The notes beneath the pieces were generated by a model. It saw nothing but the letters and a program-made list of their open reading frames with translations. It had not been told where the DNA came from and searched no databases. From Lysobacter helvus (lineage in GTDB: Bacteria > Pseudomonadota > Gammaproteobacteria > Xanthomonadales > Xanthomonadaceae): a stretch of DNA of 64,000 bases. Each line of letters starts with the position of its first letter. Position 1 is the stretch's first letter. The DNA is taken from positions 930,001 through 994,000 of the forward strand of contig NZ_AP024546.1 of the NCBI RefSeq assembly GCF_018406645.1, in the 5' to 3' direction. Below are positions 18,664-27,819 of this stretch, one piece after another. The position numbers and the translations under genes are program-made.

Positions 18664-19959
18664 TCAGGGCGCCTTGAACTGCTTCTTCAATCCCGCCCAG
18701 CAATCCTGGTAGTTGCGCTGGCGATGCGCGGCGTCCATCGCCTGCGCGGTCGGCCGGATCACCGCGCGCGTTTCGAACATGAAAGCCATCGTGTCCTTGA
18801 TGACGTCGGGCTTGGCGAGGTCGGCGGCGGACGCTTTCTCGAACGTCGCCGCGTCGGGCCCATGCCCGCTCATGCAGTTGTGCAGCGATGCGCCGCCGGG
18901 CGCGAAGCCTTCGGCCTTCGCGTCGTACACGCCGTGCACCAGTCCCATGAATTCGCTCGCCACGTTGCGGTGGAACCACGGCGGGCGGAACGTGTCCTGC
19001 GCGACGAGCCAGCGCGGCGGGAACACGACGAAGTCGAGGTTCGCGGTGCCGGGCGTGTCGCTGGGCGAGGTGAGCACGGTGAAGATCGACGGATCGGGAT
19101 GGTCGAAGCTGATGGAACCGATCGCGTTGAAGCGGCGCAGGTCGTACTTCACCGGCGCGTAGTTGCCGTGCCAGGCGACGACGTCGAGCGGCGAATGGCC
19201 GATCGCTGCGCGCCACAGGTGGCCTTGGAATTTCGCGATGAGCTCGAAATCGCCTTCGCGCTCCTCGAACGCCGCGTTGGGCGCGAGGAAATCGCGCGCG
19301 TTCGCCAGGCCGTTGCTGCCGATGGGGCCGAGGTCGGGCAGGCGCAGCAGCGCGCCGAAGTTCTCGCAGACGTAGCCGCGCGACGCGCCATCGGGCAATG
19401 CGACGCGGAAGCGGATGCCGCGCGGGACGATCGCGACTTCCTGCGGTTCGACTTCCAGCACGCCGAGTTCGGTTTCGATGCGCAGCCGGCCCTGTTGCGG
19501 GACGAACAACATCTCCGCGTCGGCGTCGTAGAAGAAACGGTCCTGCATGTCGCGGTTGGCGGCGTACAGGTGGATGCCGACGCCGTGCTGCGCGGCGGGC
19601 GAACCATTGCCCGCCATCGTGAAGAGGCCCTCGATGAAATCGGTGGGCGCTTCGGGAATCGGCAGCGGACTCCAGCGCAGCTGGTCCGGCGTGACCGGGC
19701 CGTTGTCGAATTCGTTGTGCAAATGCGGCTGGTCGAAGCGCGCGAACGTGCCGTGCATCGCCGCGGGGCGGATGCGATACAGCCAGCTGCGACGGTTCTC
19801 GCGGCGCGGCGCGGTGAACGCGGTGCCGCTGATCTGCTCCGCGTAGAGGCCGTGGGCGACGCGTTGGGGAGAATTGCGGCCGACGGGAAGCGCGCCTGCG
19901 ACGGCTTCGGTGGCGTATTCGTTGGCGAAGCCGGATTGGTAGCCGGTGGATGTGATCAA
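18664..19959 (-). CDS. hmgA: Homogentisate 1,2-dioxygenase
   Basis: A 431-residue iron dioxygenase that opens homogentisate to maleylacetoacetate in tyrosine and phenylalanine breakdown. Diagnostic segments are [38 protein letters not shown], and the iron-site region [35 protein letters not shown] with Glu and two His. The best start is TTG 19959: a GGGAGGGGAAG Shine-Dalgarno places GGAGG 8 bases before it and the N-terminus matches the family. It is downstream of hppD in the same direction. Confidence 0.97.
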   Translation of the reverse strand: MITSTGYQSGFANEYATEAVAGALPVGRNSPQRVAHGLYAEQISGTAFTAPRRENRRSWLYRIRPAAMHGTFARFDQPHLHNEFDNGPVTPDQLRWSPLPIPEAPTDFIEGLFTMAGNGSPAAQHGVGIHLYAANRDMQDRFFYDADAEMLFVPQQGRLRIETELGVLEVEPQEVAIVPRGIRFRVALPDGASRGYVCENFGALLRLPDLGPIGSNGLANARDFLAPNAAFEEREGDFELIAKFQGHLWRAAIGHSPLDVVAWHGNYAPVKYDLRRFNAIGSISFDHPDPSIFTVLTSPSDTPGTANLDFVVFPPRWLVAQDTFRPPWFHRNVASEFMGLVHGVYDAKAEGFAPGGASLHNCMSGHGPDAATFEKASAADLAKPDVIKDTMAFMFETRAVIRPTAQAMDAAHRQRNYQDCWAGLKKQFKAP

Positions 19960-19962
19960 AAG

Positions 19963-19973
19963 CTTCCCCTCCC
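19963..19973 (-). promoter_or_regulatory. Strong Shine-Dalgarno deciding the hmgA TTG start
   Basis: The minus strand reads GGGAGGGGAAG just before TTG 19959. It lies on the hmgA side of a hairpin repeat whose 5' arm is also C-rich, so it could pair with that arm in an alternative fold. Confidence 0.6.
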
Positions 19974-19976
19974 TGG

Positions 19977-19999
19977 CCCTCCCCACTGCGTGGGGAGGG
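19977..19999. repeat. GC-rich hairpin repeat between hppD and hmgA
   Basis: Perfect arms CCCTCCCCAC and GTGGGGAGGG enclose a TGC loop; CCCCTCCCTGG just outside repeats the theme. Pur/pyr hairpins of this kind are dispersed between and sometimes within genes in xanthomonads. Lying inside an operon and lacking a T-run, it is more likely a REP-like element affecting mRNA stability than a terminator. Confidence 0.7.
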
Positions 20000-20018
20000 G
20001 ATTCTTGGAATTCGTCGC

Positions 20019-21110
20019 TTACAGGACGCCGCGACGCATCTGGTCGCGTTCGATGCTCTCGAACAGCGCCTGGAAGTTGCCTTCGCCGAAGCCTTCGTTG
20101 CCCTTGCGCTGGATGATCTCGAAGAAGATCGGGCCGATCGCGTTCTGGGTGAAGATCTGCAGCAGCTTGCGCTGCTTGGTCTCGGCGTCGGCGTCGATCA
20201 GGATCTTGTTGCGCGCCAGGCGCGCGACGTCTTCGCCGTGGTTCGGCACGCGCTGGTCGATCACGTCGAAATACGTGTCCGGCGTGTCGAGGAACTCGAT
20301 GCCTTCGGCGCGCATCGCTTCCACCGTCGAATAGATGTCGTCGGTGAAGCACGCGATGTGCTGGATGCCCTCGCCCTTGTAGGCGTCGAGGTATTCGTTG
20401 ATCTGCGACTTCGGATCGCTGGATTCGTTGAGCGGAATGCGCACGATGCCGTCCGGCGCGGTCATCGCCTTCGACACCAGGCCCGTCTTGCTGCCCTTGA
20501 TGTCGAAGTAGCGGATCTCGCGGAAGTTGAACAGGCGCTCGTAGTAATCCGACCACTTCTGCATGTTGCCGAAGTAGAGATTGTGCGTGAGGTGGTCGAT
20601 GAACGTCAGGCCGAAGCCCTTCGGATTTTGATCCGCGCCCTGCACCGGCAGGAAGTCGTCGTACATGCTGCCCTTGTCGCCGTACTTGTCGACCAGGTAC
20701 AGCATGCAATCGCCGATGCCCTTGACCACGGGCGCGTCGACCGCCTTCGTGTCCGGCTTGTGCGAGATCGCTTCGCCGCCGTTGCCGAGGACGGTCTTGC
20801 AGACTTCATCGGCCGGCTTGCGGAAGCGGATCGCGAACCCGCAGGCGCTCGGGCCGTGCGCGGCGGCGAAGTCGGCGGCGAAGGAATCGGGCTCTTCGTT
20901 GACCAGGAAATTGACGCCGCCCTGGCGATACACGGTCAGCGCGCGCGTCTTGTGGCGCAGCACGGCGGTGAAGCCCATGCGGCGGAAATAGTCGTGCAGC
21001 AGGTCGCCCTGGCCTTGCGGGGCCGCGAATTCGACGAACTCGAAGCCATCGATCCCCATCGGGTTCTCGAAGGTGGTGACCTGCATGCCGAGGTTGGGTT
21101 GGGCGCTCAT
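20019..21110 (-). CDS. hppD: 4-hydroxyphenylpyruvate dioxygenase
   Basis: A 363-residue VOC-fold iron enzyme turning 4-hydroxyphenylpyruvate into homogentisate, the substrate of the next gene. Iron ligands can be placed: His in [12 protein letters not shown], His in [11 protein letters not shown] and Glu in [10 protein letters not shown] near the C-terminus, followed by the gating [15 protein letters not shown] helix. The N-terminus [16 protein letters not shown] is typical. It is the first gene of the hppD-hmgA unit and is transcribed away from the MarR gene. Confidence 0.97.
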   Translation of the reverse strand: MSAQPNLGMQVTTFENPMGIDGFEFVEFAAPQGQGDLLHDYFRRMGFTAVLRHKTRALTVYRQGGVNFLVNEEPDSFAADFAAAHGPSACGFAIRFRKPADEVCKTVLGNGGEAISHKPDTKAVDAPVVKGIGDCMLYLVDKYGDKGSMYDDFLPVQGADQNPKGFGLTFIDHLTHNLYFGNMQKWSDYYERLFNFREIRYFDIKGSKTGLVSKAMTAPDGIVRIPLNESSDPKSQINEYLDAYKGEGIQHIACFTDDIYSTVEAMRAEGIEFLDTPDTYFDVIDQRVPNHGEDVARLARNKILIDADAETKQRKLLQIFTQNAIGPIFFEIIQRKGNEGFGEGNFQALFESIERDQMRRGVL

Positions 21111-21145
21111 GGCATTCTTCCGGGGGACAAGGGGGCAGGAGGCGC

Positions 21146-21174
21146 ATCCTACACCTCCATAGTTTCAGCTGAAA
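21146..21174 (-). promoter_or_regulatory. Predicted hppD promoter
   Basis: On the minus strand TTTCAG (21174-21169) and TAGGAT (21151-21146) are separated by exactly 17 bases, with the hppD ATG 36 bases past the -10. The -35 lies inside the palindrome, so a bound regulator would block polymerase. It is a sequence match only. Confidence 0.5.
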
Positions 21175-21178
21175 CCAT
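21159..21178. promoter_or_regulatory. Palindromic operator between hppD and the MarR gene
   Basis: A perfect 14-base palindrome GTTTCAGCTGAAAC (21162-21175) extends with a single mismatched pair to 20 bases. Size and symmetry fit a dimeric MarR-family site. It covers the predicted hppD -35 and lies 11 bases before the MarR ATG, so it could serve both the catabolic operon and autoregulation. Confidence 0.65.
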
Positions 21179-21188
21179 ACCCCGGGGG

Positions 21189-21674
21189 ATGTTCGTGAAT
21201 ACGCCCGACCCGCACGCCGACCACGACCACGCGGAGCTCGACCTGGACCGCTTCCTGCCCTACCGGCTGAGCGTGCTGTCCAACCGCATCAGCCAGGCGA
21301 TCGCGCGGCTGTACCAGGCGCGCTTCGGGTTCGGCATCACCGAGTGGCGCGTGATCGCGGTGCTGGGGCGGTATCCCGCGTTGTCGGCGAACACCGTCGC
21401 CGAGCGCACCGCGATGGACAAGGTGGCCGTGAGCCGCGCGGTCGCGCATTTGCTGGAACGCGGATTGCTGACGCGCGAGATGCATGGCGACGATCGCCGG
21501 CGTTCGGTGCTCACGTTGTCGGAAGCCGGCTACCAGATCTACGACGAGATCGTGCCGCTGGCGCTGGGGCGCGAACGCAAGTTGCTTGCGACGCTGGATG
21601 CGGACGAACGCGCGCAACTGGAGCGCATCCTCGACAAGCTCGCCAACACCGGATTGCCCGCGATGCTGGAATGA
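21189..21674 (+). CDS. MarR family transcriptional regulator, probable repressor of hppD-hmgA
   Basis: A 161-residue winged-helix regulator. The MarR core is seen as LSNRISQAIARLYQARFGFGITEWRVIAVLGRYPALSANTVAERTAMDKVAVSRAVAHLLERGLL followed by the wing REMHGDDRRRSVLTLSEAG. The start is ATG 21189 or GTG 21195; GTG has better Shine-Dalgarno spacing. Divergence from hppD over a 78-base region holding a palindrome makes it the likely local regulator of tyrosine breakdown, with an aromatic intermediate as inducer; this is inference. It ends at a strong terminator. Confidence 0.88.
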   Translation: MFVNTPDPHADHDHAELDLDRFLPYRLSVLSNRISQAIARLYQARFGFGITEWRVIAVLGRYPALSANTVAERTAMDKVAVSRAVAHLLERGLLTREMHGDDRRRSVLTLSEAGYQIYDEIVPLALGRERKLLATLDADERAQLERILDKLANTGLPAMLE

Positions 21675-21704
21675 AAAAAGGCGGCCCGGAGGCCGCCTTT
21701 TTTT
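21675..21704. terminator. Bidirectional intrinsic terminator between MarR and the POT transporter
   Basis: Arms AAAAAGGCGGCC and GGCCGCCTTTTT enclose a CGGA loop, with seven T residues on the plus strand and five on the minus strand. It starts at the base after the MarR stop and serves the convergent transporter as well. Confidence 0.92.
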
Positions 21705-21706
21705 GG

Positions 21707-21726
21707 ATCCCCGCCTACGCGGGGAT
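21707..21726. repeat. REP-like ATCCCCGC hairpin
   Basis: ATCCCCGC and GCGGGGAT arms around CTAC, followed by GACG. This 'GGATCCCCGCCTACGCGGGGATGACG' type is a well-known dispersed intergenic repeat in Xanthomonas, Stenotrophomonas and relatives, often found beside terminators. Confidence 0.75.
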
Positions 21727-21764
21727 GACGCAGTGGCTAGCCGCGCTTTGCGCGGGCCACTGCG

Positions 21765-23273
21765 TCACTTCACGCCGTGCATCAGCTTCTGGATCAACGG
21801 CGCGATCAGGAACAGGCCCACGCCGCCGACCATCAGGATGATGAAGCCCTGCGTGTAACCCGAGTACGCCGAGGCCACGGTCATGCCGGTCTCGCCGCTG
21901 ACGTGGCTGGCGAAGATGCCCGACAGGTTGTTGCCGATGCCCGTCGACAGGAACCATCCGCCCATCGCGAAGCCCACGAGCTTCAGCGGCGCCAGCTTGG
22001 TGGTCATCGACAGGCCGATCGGCGACAGGCACAGCTCGCCGATGGACTGGATCACGTAGACCATGAAGAGCGTCCAGAACGGGATCTTGCCGGCCGCATC
22101 CACCATGCCCGACAGCGCGCCCATCAGCAGCAGGAACGCCAGGCCATTGAAGATGATGCCCAGGCCGAACTTGCGCGGGATCGACGGATTGCGCGTGCCC
22201 ATCTTCACCCACGTCCACGCCAGGATCGGCGCGAACACGATGATCGCCAGCGAGTTGACCGACTGGAACCAGCCCACCGGGAACACGTGGCCGAACATGT
22301 CGCGGTCCACGATCTTCTCGGCGAGGAAGTTGAACGAGCTGCCCGCCTGTTCGAAGAAGCACCAGAACAGCACGTTGAACAGGAAGATCAGCAGCATCGC
22401 GATCGCGCGGTCGCGTTGCACCGGGCCTTCGCGCACGCCTTCGATCAGGATCATCACGCACAGCACGACGAACATCGCGCTGAGCACGTACTGCAGCGTG
22501 CCGGCGTCGATGCTGAGCAGGAAGAAGATCACCGGGATCGCGACGATCGCCGCGGCCAGCACGTAGAGCACCTTGCGCTTGCCGGCGGCGCCTTCTTCCG
22601 GCGGGCGGCCGATGCCTTCGAGCTGGCGGCGGCCGAACCAGAACCACACCAGGCTGATCAGCATGCCGACGCCCGACACCATGAAGACGATCTTGTAGGT
22701 CGGCATCGTGGGCGTGCCGCCCATCATGTGCTCGGCCATCCAGCCCGTCAGCAGCGGCGCGACCATCGCGCCCAGGTTGATGCCCATGTAGAAGAGCGTG
22801 AACCCGGAATCGCGGCGCTGGTCGGTCGGCGTGTACAGCTTGCCCACCATCGTCGAGATGTTCGGCTTGAACAGGCCGTTGCCCGCGATCACCGTCGCCA
22901 GGCCCAGGCGGAAGACCGTCTCGTCGGGGTAGGCGATCATGAACAGGCCCGCCGCCATCACCACCGCGCCGAGCAGGATGGATCGCTGGTACCCGAGGAT
23001 CTTGTCGGCGACGTAGCCGCCGAAGATCGCCGCGGCGTACACCAGCGCCAGGTACGCACCGTAGATGCGGCTGGCGGGCGCTTCGCCCTCGCCGCCGCCG
23101 GCGTAGAAGGCCTGCACGATGTACAGCGTCAGCGCCCAGCGGATGCCGTAGAACGCGAAGCGCTCCCAGAACTCCGTCATGAAGAGCATCCACAACGGCC
23201 GGGGATGCCCCATGACCTGTCGGAATTCCGGAATGGACGCGCTCGCGCCCTCTGTCGTCGCCGCTGTATTCAT
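21765..23273 (-). CDS. Proton-dependent oligopeptide transporter (POT/PTR2 family)
   Basis: A 502-residue major-facilitator-type importer with 12-14 helices that takes up di- and tripeptides with protons. The POT signatures are visible: FWERFAFYGIRWALTLYIV at the first helix (E-x-x-E-R-related motif region), GGYVADKILGYQRSILLGAVVMAAG and the PTR2 motif FTLFYMGINLGAMVAPLLTGW. The last part SIGELCLSPIGLSMTTKLAP also matches. It is downstream of kynA by 134 bases on the same strand, with no terminator recognised between. Confidence 0.93.
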   Translation of the reverse strand: MNTAATTEGASASIPEFRQVMGHPRPLWMLFMTEFWERFAFYGIRWALTLYIVQAFYAGGGEGEAPASRIYGAYLALVYAAAIFGGYVADKILGYQRSILLGAVVMAAGLFMIAYPDETVFRLGLATVIAGNGLFKPNISTMVGKLYTPTDQRRDSGFTLFYMGINLGAMVAPLLTGWMAEHMMGGTPTMPTYKIVFMVSGVGMLISLVWFWFGRRQLEGIGRPPEEGAAGKRKVLYVLAAAIVAIPVIFFLLSIDAGTLQYVLSAMFVVLCVMILIEGVREGPVQRDRAIAMLLIFLFNVLFWCFFEQAGSSFNFLAEKIVDRDMFGHVFPVGWFQSVNSLAIIVFAPILAWTWVKMGTRNPSIPRKFGLGIIFNGLAFLLLMGALSGMVDAAGKIPFWTLFMVYVIQSIGELCLSPIGLSMTTKLAPLKLVGFAMGGWFLSTGIGNNLSGIFASHVSGETGMTVASAYSGYTQGFIILMVGGVGLFLIAPLIQKLMHGVK

Positions 23274-23407
23274 GCGGTGGCCCCTGTTTGGTTCGAAGGT
23301 AGTGCGTGCCGGGATGGCAGGCGATCCGGCCGAGCATCACCGGCCGGCGCGTGCGCCGTCAAACCCCCATCCGTGATGGTGCAGCGCAGCAGTTTCCTTA
23401 ATACGGC

Positions 23408-24298
23408 TCACCTTCGATCGGAAGGTTGCCCGTAGCCATCCCCGGGGACGCCGATGACCGTGCGGACCTCGAACAGCTCCGGGAAGAAGGTGAGCTCCAG
23501 CGCCTGGCGCAGGAACCCGACCCCGCTCGAGCCACCCGTGCCCTTCTTGAACCCGATGATCCGCATCACCGTGCGCATGTGGCGGAAGCGCCACAGCTGG
23601 AACTGGGTTTCCAGGTCCACCAGGTCTTCGCACAGGTGGTACGCGGCCCAGTGCGACTTCGTGTCTTCGTAGACGTGTTCGAACACCGGCACCAGGTCCG
23701 GCGAGAACGCGTGCGGCTTCGACCAGTCGCGCTCCAGGTGGTGCGCGGGCACGGCATGCCCGTGGCGCGCGAGGTAGCGCAGCGCTTCGTCGTACAGGCT
23801 GGGCGCTTCGAGCACGGCGCGCAGCTTCGCCTGGCCCGCTTCGTCGTGCGCGAACACGCGCAGCATCGCCGCGTTCTTGTTGCCCAGCAGGAATTCGATG
23901 GTGCGGTACTGCAGCGACTGGAAGCCCGACGACGGGCCCAGGATCTCGCGGAATTCCATGTATTCCGACGGCGTGAGCGTTTCGAGCACCGACCACATTT
24001 CGGTCAGCTGGCGCAGCACCTGCTTGCAGCGCGCGAAGATCTTCTGGCACGCGTCCAGGCGGTCTTCGCGCAGGTGCACGATCGCCGACGACAACTCGTG
24101 GATCAGCAGCTTCATCCACAGCTCCGAGACCTGGTGCTGGACGATGAAGAGCAGTTCGTCGTGGTGCGGGGGCACCGACAGTGGTTCCTGCGCACCGAGC
24201 AGGCGTTCCAGCTGCAGGTACCCGCCGTAGGTCATCCGGCCGGACAGGTCCGTATGGATGCCGGCTTCGAGCGGACGTTCGTTGTCTTCGATGGTCAT
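23408..24298 (-). CDS. kynA: Tryptophan 2,3-dioxygenase
   Basis: A 296-residue heme dioxygenase opening the indole ring of L-tryptophan to N-formylkynurenine, the first step of the kynurenine route. Diagnostic segments are [34 protein letters not shown], the [21 protein letters not shown] stretch and the heme-ligand region [22 protein letters not shown]. Length is normal. No kynB or kynU is visible beside it. It diverges from the large secreted nuclease gene over 163 bases. Confidence 0.97.
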   Translation of the reverse strand: MTIEDNERPLEAGIHTDLSGRMTYGGYLQLERLLGAQEPLSVPPHHDELLFIVQHQVSELWMKLLIHELSSAIVHLREDRLDACQKIFARCKQVLRQLTEMWSVLETLTPSEYMEFREILGPSSGFQSLQYRTIEFLLGNKNAAMLRVFAHDEAGQAKLRAVLEAPSLYDEALRYLARHGHAVPAHHLERDWSKPHAFSPDLVPVFEHVYEDTKSHWAAYHLCEDLVDLETQFQLWRFRHMRTVMRIIGFKKGTGGSSGVGFLRQALELTFFPELFEVRTVIGVPGDGYGQPSDRR

Positions 24299-24461
24299 GT
24301 GCGTCTTTGCCGCATTGCAGCGGGCAAGGGTAGCGCAGCTTGGCTAGAGTAAGACGCGTGTCACACCGGGTGGGGACCATGCCGGGGCGGCACGCCAACA
24401 AGAAGAACCAAGAAACCAGCGCGCCTTCGGGCCCGCACTCCAACTTCAGGGGACATCGTCG

Positions 24462-27400
24462 ATGAAATTGCACGTGCGCCAGCTGGCGCTCGCGGTAGGA
24501 CTGTGTTGCGGCGGGATGGGCGCAGCCCATGCGCAGGTGGTGATCAGCCAGGTGTACGGGTCGGGCGGCAACAGTGGCGCCACGCTCAAGAGCGACTTCA
24601 TCGAGTTGCGCAACAACGGCGCGACGGCCGTTGATCTCTCCACCTGGTCGGTGCAGTACGCCTCGTCCGTGGGGACCACGTGGCAGCGGACCAATCTCAC
24701 CGGCTCGATCGCGGCGGGCGGCTATTACCTGGTGAAGGAAGCCGATGGCGCAGGTGGGAGCACCGCGCTGCCGACACCCGATGCCACCGGCACGATCGCC
24801 ATGTCCGGGACGGCCGGCAAGGTGGCGCTGGTCGCCAACCAGGTGACGCTGTCGGGCGCATGCCCGTTGGCCTCGGCGGTCGACTTCGTCGGTTATGGCA
24901 GCGCGAATTGCTTCGAAGGCACGGCGCCGGCCCCGAGCGTGGCGGCATTCGGATCCGACCAACGCAAGAACAACGGCACCACCGACACCAACAACAACGC
25001 CGCAGACTTCCAGGGCCTGGCTGCCGACCCGCACAACAGCGGCAGCGCACCTCCGCCGCCGCCGGATCCGGCCACGCCGATGTCGATCCACGACGTGCAG
25101 GGCAACGGCCTGCAGTCGCCGGTCGCCAACCAGCGCGTCGAAGTGCAGGGCGTGGTCACCGCGAAGAAGTTCAACAACGGCTTCTTCCTGCAGGTGGAAG
25201 ACGCGAACGTCGACGCCGATCCCGCCACGTCCGAAGGCGTGTTCGTGTTCACCAGCACCGCGCCCACCGTCAACGTGGGCGACCGCGTCAAGGTGACGGC
25301 GAAGGTGCAGGAATACACGCCGTCGACCAACCTCAACCAGCTCAGCATCACCGAAATGATCGAGCCCACGGTCGAAGTGCTGACGACGGGCAACGCGATC
25401 CCGGCGCCGGTCGTGCTTGATTCCGCGCTGCTCAACGCCAGCGCCCTGCCCGGCACGCTCGAACGCCTCGAAGGCATGCGCGTGTCGATGGCGCAGGCCG
25501 TGGTCGTCGGCGCGTCCGACGGCAGCATCAACGAAGCGAACGCGACCTCGACCACCGACGGCGTGTTCTACGTCACCGCACCGGACGTCGCCACGCCGTT
25601 CCGCGAACCGGGCATCGGCGTGCTGGACACCATCGCGATCCCCGCCGGCAAGACGCCGCCGCGCTTCGACACCAACCAGGAACGCCTGATGGTGCGCAGC
25701 CGTGGCCAGGTCGGCGCGTTGCCGATCGCGGTGGACGACGAAGCCACCATCGGCAACCTCGAAGGCGTGCTCGATTACTTCGACGGCACCTGGGCGCTGC
25801 TGCCCGATGCGAACAAGGTGCCCGTCGTCGCCGGCGGCAAGGTGCCCACCGCGGTCGACGATGCGCGCTACGAGGAAGCCACCATCGGCGGCTTCAACCT
25901 GCTGCGCTTCTTCGACGAAGTGCCGGACGGCAACGGCGCGCCGACGCTCACGCCCGCCGCGCTCGACATGCGACTGGGCAAGACCGCATGGGCGATCTGC
26001 GACTACCTGAAGACGCCGGACATCCTGGGCGTGGTGGAAGTGGAGAACCTGCGCATCCTGCAACTGCTGTCGGCGCGCATCGATGCCACGTGCCCCTCGC
26101 ACGCGCCGCATTACGTGCCGTACCTGGTGCCGGGCAACGACGTGGGCGGCATCAACGTCGGCGTGCTCGCCAGCACGCGCGACAACGGTGCGGGCGTCCC
26201 GCGCGTCGAAGTGGCGTCGGTCACGCAGTTCGGCAAGGACGCGACCTTCGCCAACCCGAACGGCACCACCAGCCTGCTCAACGACCGCCCGCCGCTGGTG
26301 ATGCGCGCGATCGTGCACCAGGACAACGGCGCCACCTGGCCGGTGAGCGTGGTCGTCAACCACCTGCGTTCGCTCAACGGCGTGGACGACAGCGCCTCGG
26401 GCAGCAGCGGCTGGGCGACCGAAGGCGCGCGCGTGCGCGGCAAGCGCGCGGCGCAGGCGGCCTACACCGCGGGCTTGATCGAATCGATGCAGTCCTCCAA
26501 CCCGGGCGAACGCATCGTGCTGGTCGGCGACTTCAATGCGTTCGAGTTCAACGACGGCTACGTGGACGTGCTCGGCGTGGTGAAGGGGTCGCCCGCACCG
26601 GATGCCGAAGTGCTGACCGCCGTGCCCTCGCCGCTCACGACGCCGCTGGTCGATGGCTCGGAATTCGTGCCCCAGCCGCGCGAGCGTTACTCGTACGTGT
26701 TCGAAGGCAACGCGCAGAGCCTGGACCACGTGCTGCTCAACCAGGCGCTGATCGCCGATGCGATGCATGTCGAAGTCGACCATCCGCGCATCAACGCGGA
26801 CTTCGGCGTCGACAACTTCGGCGATGCGTCCACGCCCGTGCGCGTGTCGGACCACGACCCGGTGCGCGTGCGCGTGTCGCTGGCGTCGTTCCGCAGCGCC
26901 GATGTGCGGATGGCGATGACCGCGCCGGCGACGGTGCTGCCGGGCAACACCGCGCACTTCGATGCGCAGGTGGACAACGCGGGCCCGAATGCCGCGTTGA
27001 ACGCCTCGGTCGCCTTCGTGCTGGATGGCGCGTGGTCGCCGACGATGACCGTGCCGGCCGGCTGGACGTGCGATGCGCCGCTGGTGGATGCGACGACGAC
27101 GACCGTGCTCTGCCGCAACGCCGACTTCGCGTCGGCCGCCTCGGCGAGCTTCGGGATGGACGTCGCTGTGCCGGTGACGATGGTGGCCGGATCAGTGCAC
27201 GTGGCCGCGAGCGTCGCCTCGTCGATCACCGATCCGGCCAACGCCAACAACGGCGCGTCGGCGACGGTGGCCATCGATGGCCGCGCCGACCTGCGGGCCA
27301 CGGTGTCCGGCCCGGTGCTCGGCGCGAAGCCGAACGTGGTGGCGCACTACCCGGCGCGCATCATCAACGCCGGCCCGGCCGCGGCATGGCAGCCCGTCCT

Positions 27401-27674
27401 GCACGCGAGCGGCGATGTCGCCCCGAACGCGGTGGTGGTGAATGCGCCCGCAGGCTGGACCTGCGCGAAGTCGGCGGCGCCCGTCGGCTTCCAGGTCACC
27501 TGCACGCTGGACGGGGCGATGGGCAGCAACGGCGTCTGGACGGTGGATCTCGCCATCACCTCGCCGCAGCGGCCCGCCAACGACCTGCTCGACCTGTCGG
27601 TCGACGTGACGTCGGCGTCGCCCGATCCGGTGACCGGCAACAACACGGCCACGAGCAGCACGCGCATCCGCTGA
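24462..27674 (+). CDS. Large secreted ExeM/NucH-type endonuclease with lamin-tail and DUF11-like domains
   Basis: A 1070-residue exported protein. The signal peptide ends near residue 24 (AHAQVV). A lamin-tail (LTD) domain follows to about residue 140 (VVISQVYGSGGNSGATLKSDFIELRN is the family hallmark), then an OB-like region (about 205-300) and an endonuclease/exonuclease/phosphatase domain (about 485-805) with catalytic VVEVEN, VGDFNAFE and SDHDPV motifs. Two DUF11/CARDB-like Ig domains (about 815-940 and 945-1070) end the protein. Relatives degrade extracellular DNA for nutrients or biofilm turnover. No GlyGly-CTERM anchor is present. Confidence 0.92.
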   Translation: MKLHVRQLALAVGLCCGGMGAAHAQVVISQVYGSGGNSGATLKSDFIELRNNGATAVDLSTWSVQYASSVGTTWQRTNLTGSIAAGGYYLVKEADGAGGSTALPTPDATGTIAMSGTAGKVALVANQVTLSGACPLASAVDFVGYGSANCFEGTAPAPSVAAFGSDQRKNNGTTDTNNNAADFQGLAADPHNSGSAPPPPPDPATPMSIHDVQGNGLQSPVANQRVEVQGVVTAKKFNNGFFLQVEDANVDADPATSEGVFVFTSTAPTVNVGDRVKVTAKVQEYTPSTNLNQLSITEMIEPTVEVLTTGNAIPAPVVLDSALLNASALPGTLERLEGMRVSMAQAVVVGASDGSINEANATSTTDGVFYVTAPDVATPFREPGIGVLDTIAIPAGKTPPRFDTNQERLMVRSRGQVGALPIAVDDEATIGNLEGVLDYFDGTWALLPDANKVPVVAGGKVPTAVDDARYEEATIGGFNLLRFFDEVPDGNGAPTLTPAALDMRLGKTAWAICDYLKTPDILGVVEVENLRILQLLSARIDATCPSHAPHYVPYLVPGNDVGGINVGVLASTRDNGAGVPRVEVASVTQFGKDATFANPNGTTSLLNDRPPLVMRAIVHQDNGATWPVSVVVNHLRSLNGVDDSASGSSGWATEGARVRGKRAAQAAYTAGLIESMQSSNPGERIVLVGDFNAFEFNDGYVDVLGVVKGSPAPDAEVLTAVPSPLTTPLVDGSEFVPQPRERYSYVFEGNAQSLDHVLLNQALIADAMHVEVDHPRINADFGVDNFGDASTPVRVSDHDPVRVRVSLASFRSADVRMAMTAPATVLPGNTAHFDAQVDNAGPNAALNASVAFVLDGAWSPTMTVPAGWTCDAPLVDATTTTVLCRNADFASAASASFGMDVAVPVTMVAGSVHVAASVASSITDPANANNGASATVAIDGRADLRATVSGPVLGAKPNVVAHYPARIINAGPAAAWQPVLHASGDVAPNAVVVNAPAGWTCAKSAAPVGFQVTCTLDGAMGSNGVWTVDLAITSPQRPANDLLDLSVDVTSASPDPVTGNNTATSSTRIR

Positions 27675-27697
27675 TCCCGGCACGATGCAGCACCACG

Positions 27698-27726
27698 GCG
27701 CGGCCCTCCGGGGCCGCGCTTTTTTT
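27698..27726 (+). terminator. Intrinsic terminator after the secreted nuclease
   Basis: Perfect 9-base arms GCGCGGCCC and GGGCCGCGC around TCCG are followed by seven T residues, 23 bases past the stop codon. Confidence 0.92.
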
Positions 27727-27819
27727 CGGCCGGCCGGCGGCGCCCCCGGCCGACGGCACGCGGCCTGAACACGCGCAGCGGTTATGATCCCGGGCTCCTG
27801 TCGCCGGGACGACGTCCGC

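Noticed and set aside
23337-26957. A 1200-residue open frame on the minus strand across the kynA-nuclease region
   Set aside because: It is the antisense of the secreted nuclease gene, of His/Arg/Val-biased composition, with no motif or start context; a high-GC shadow.
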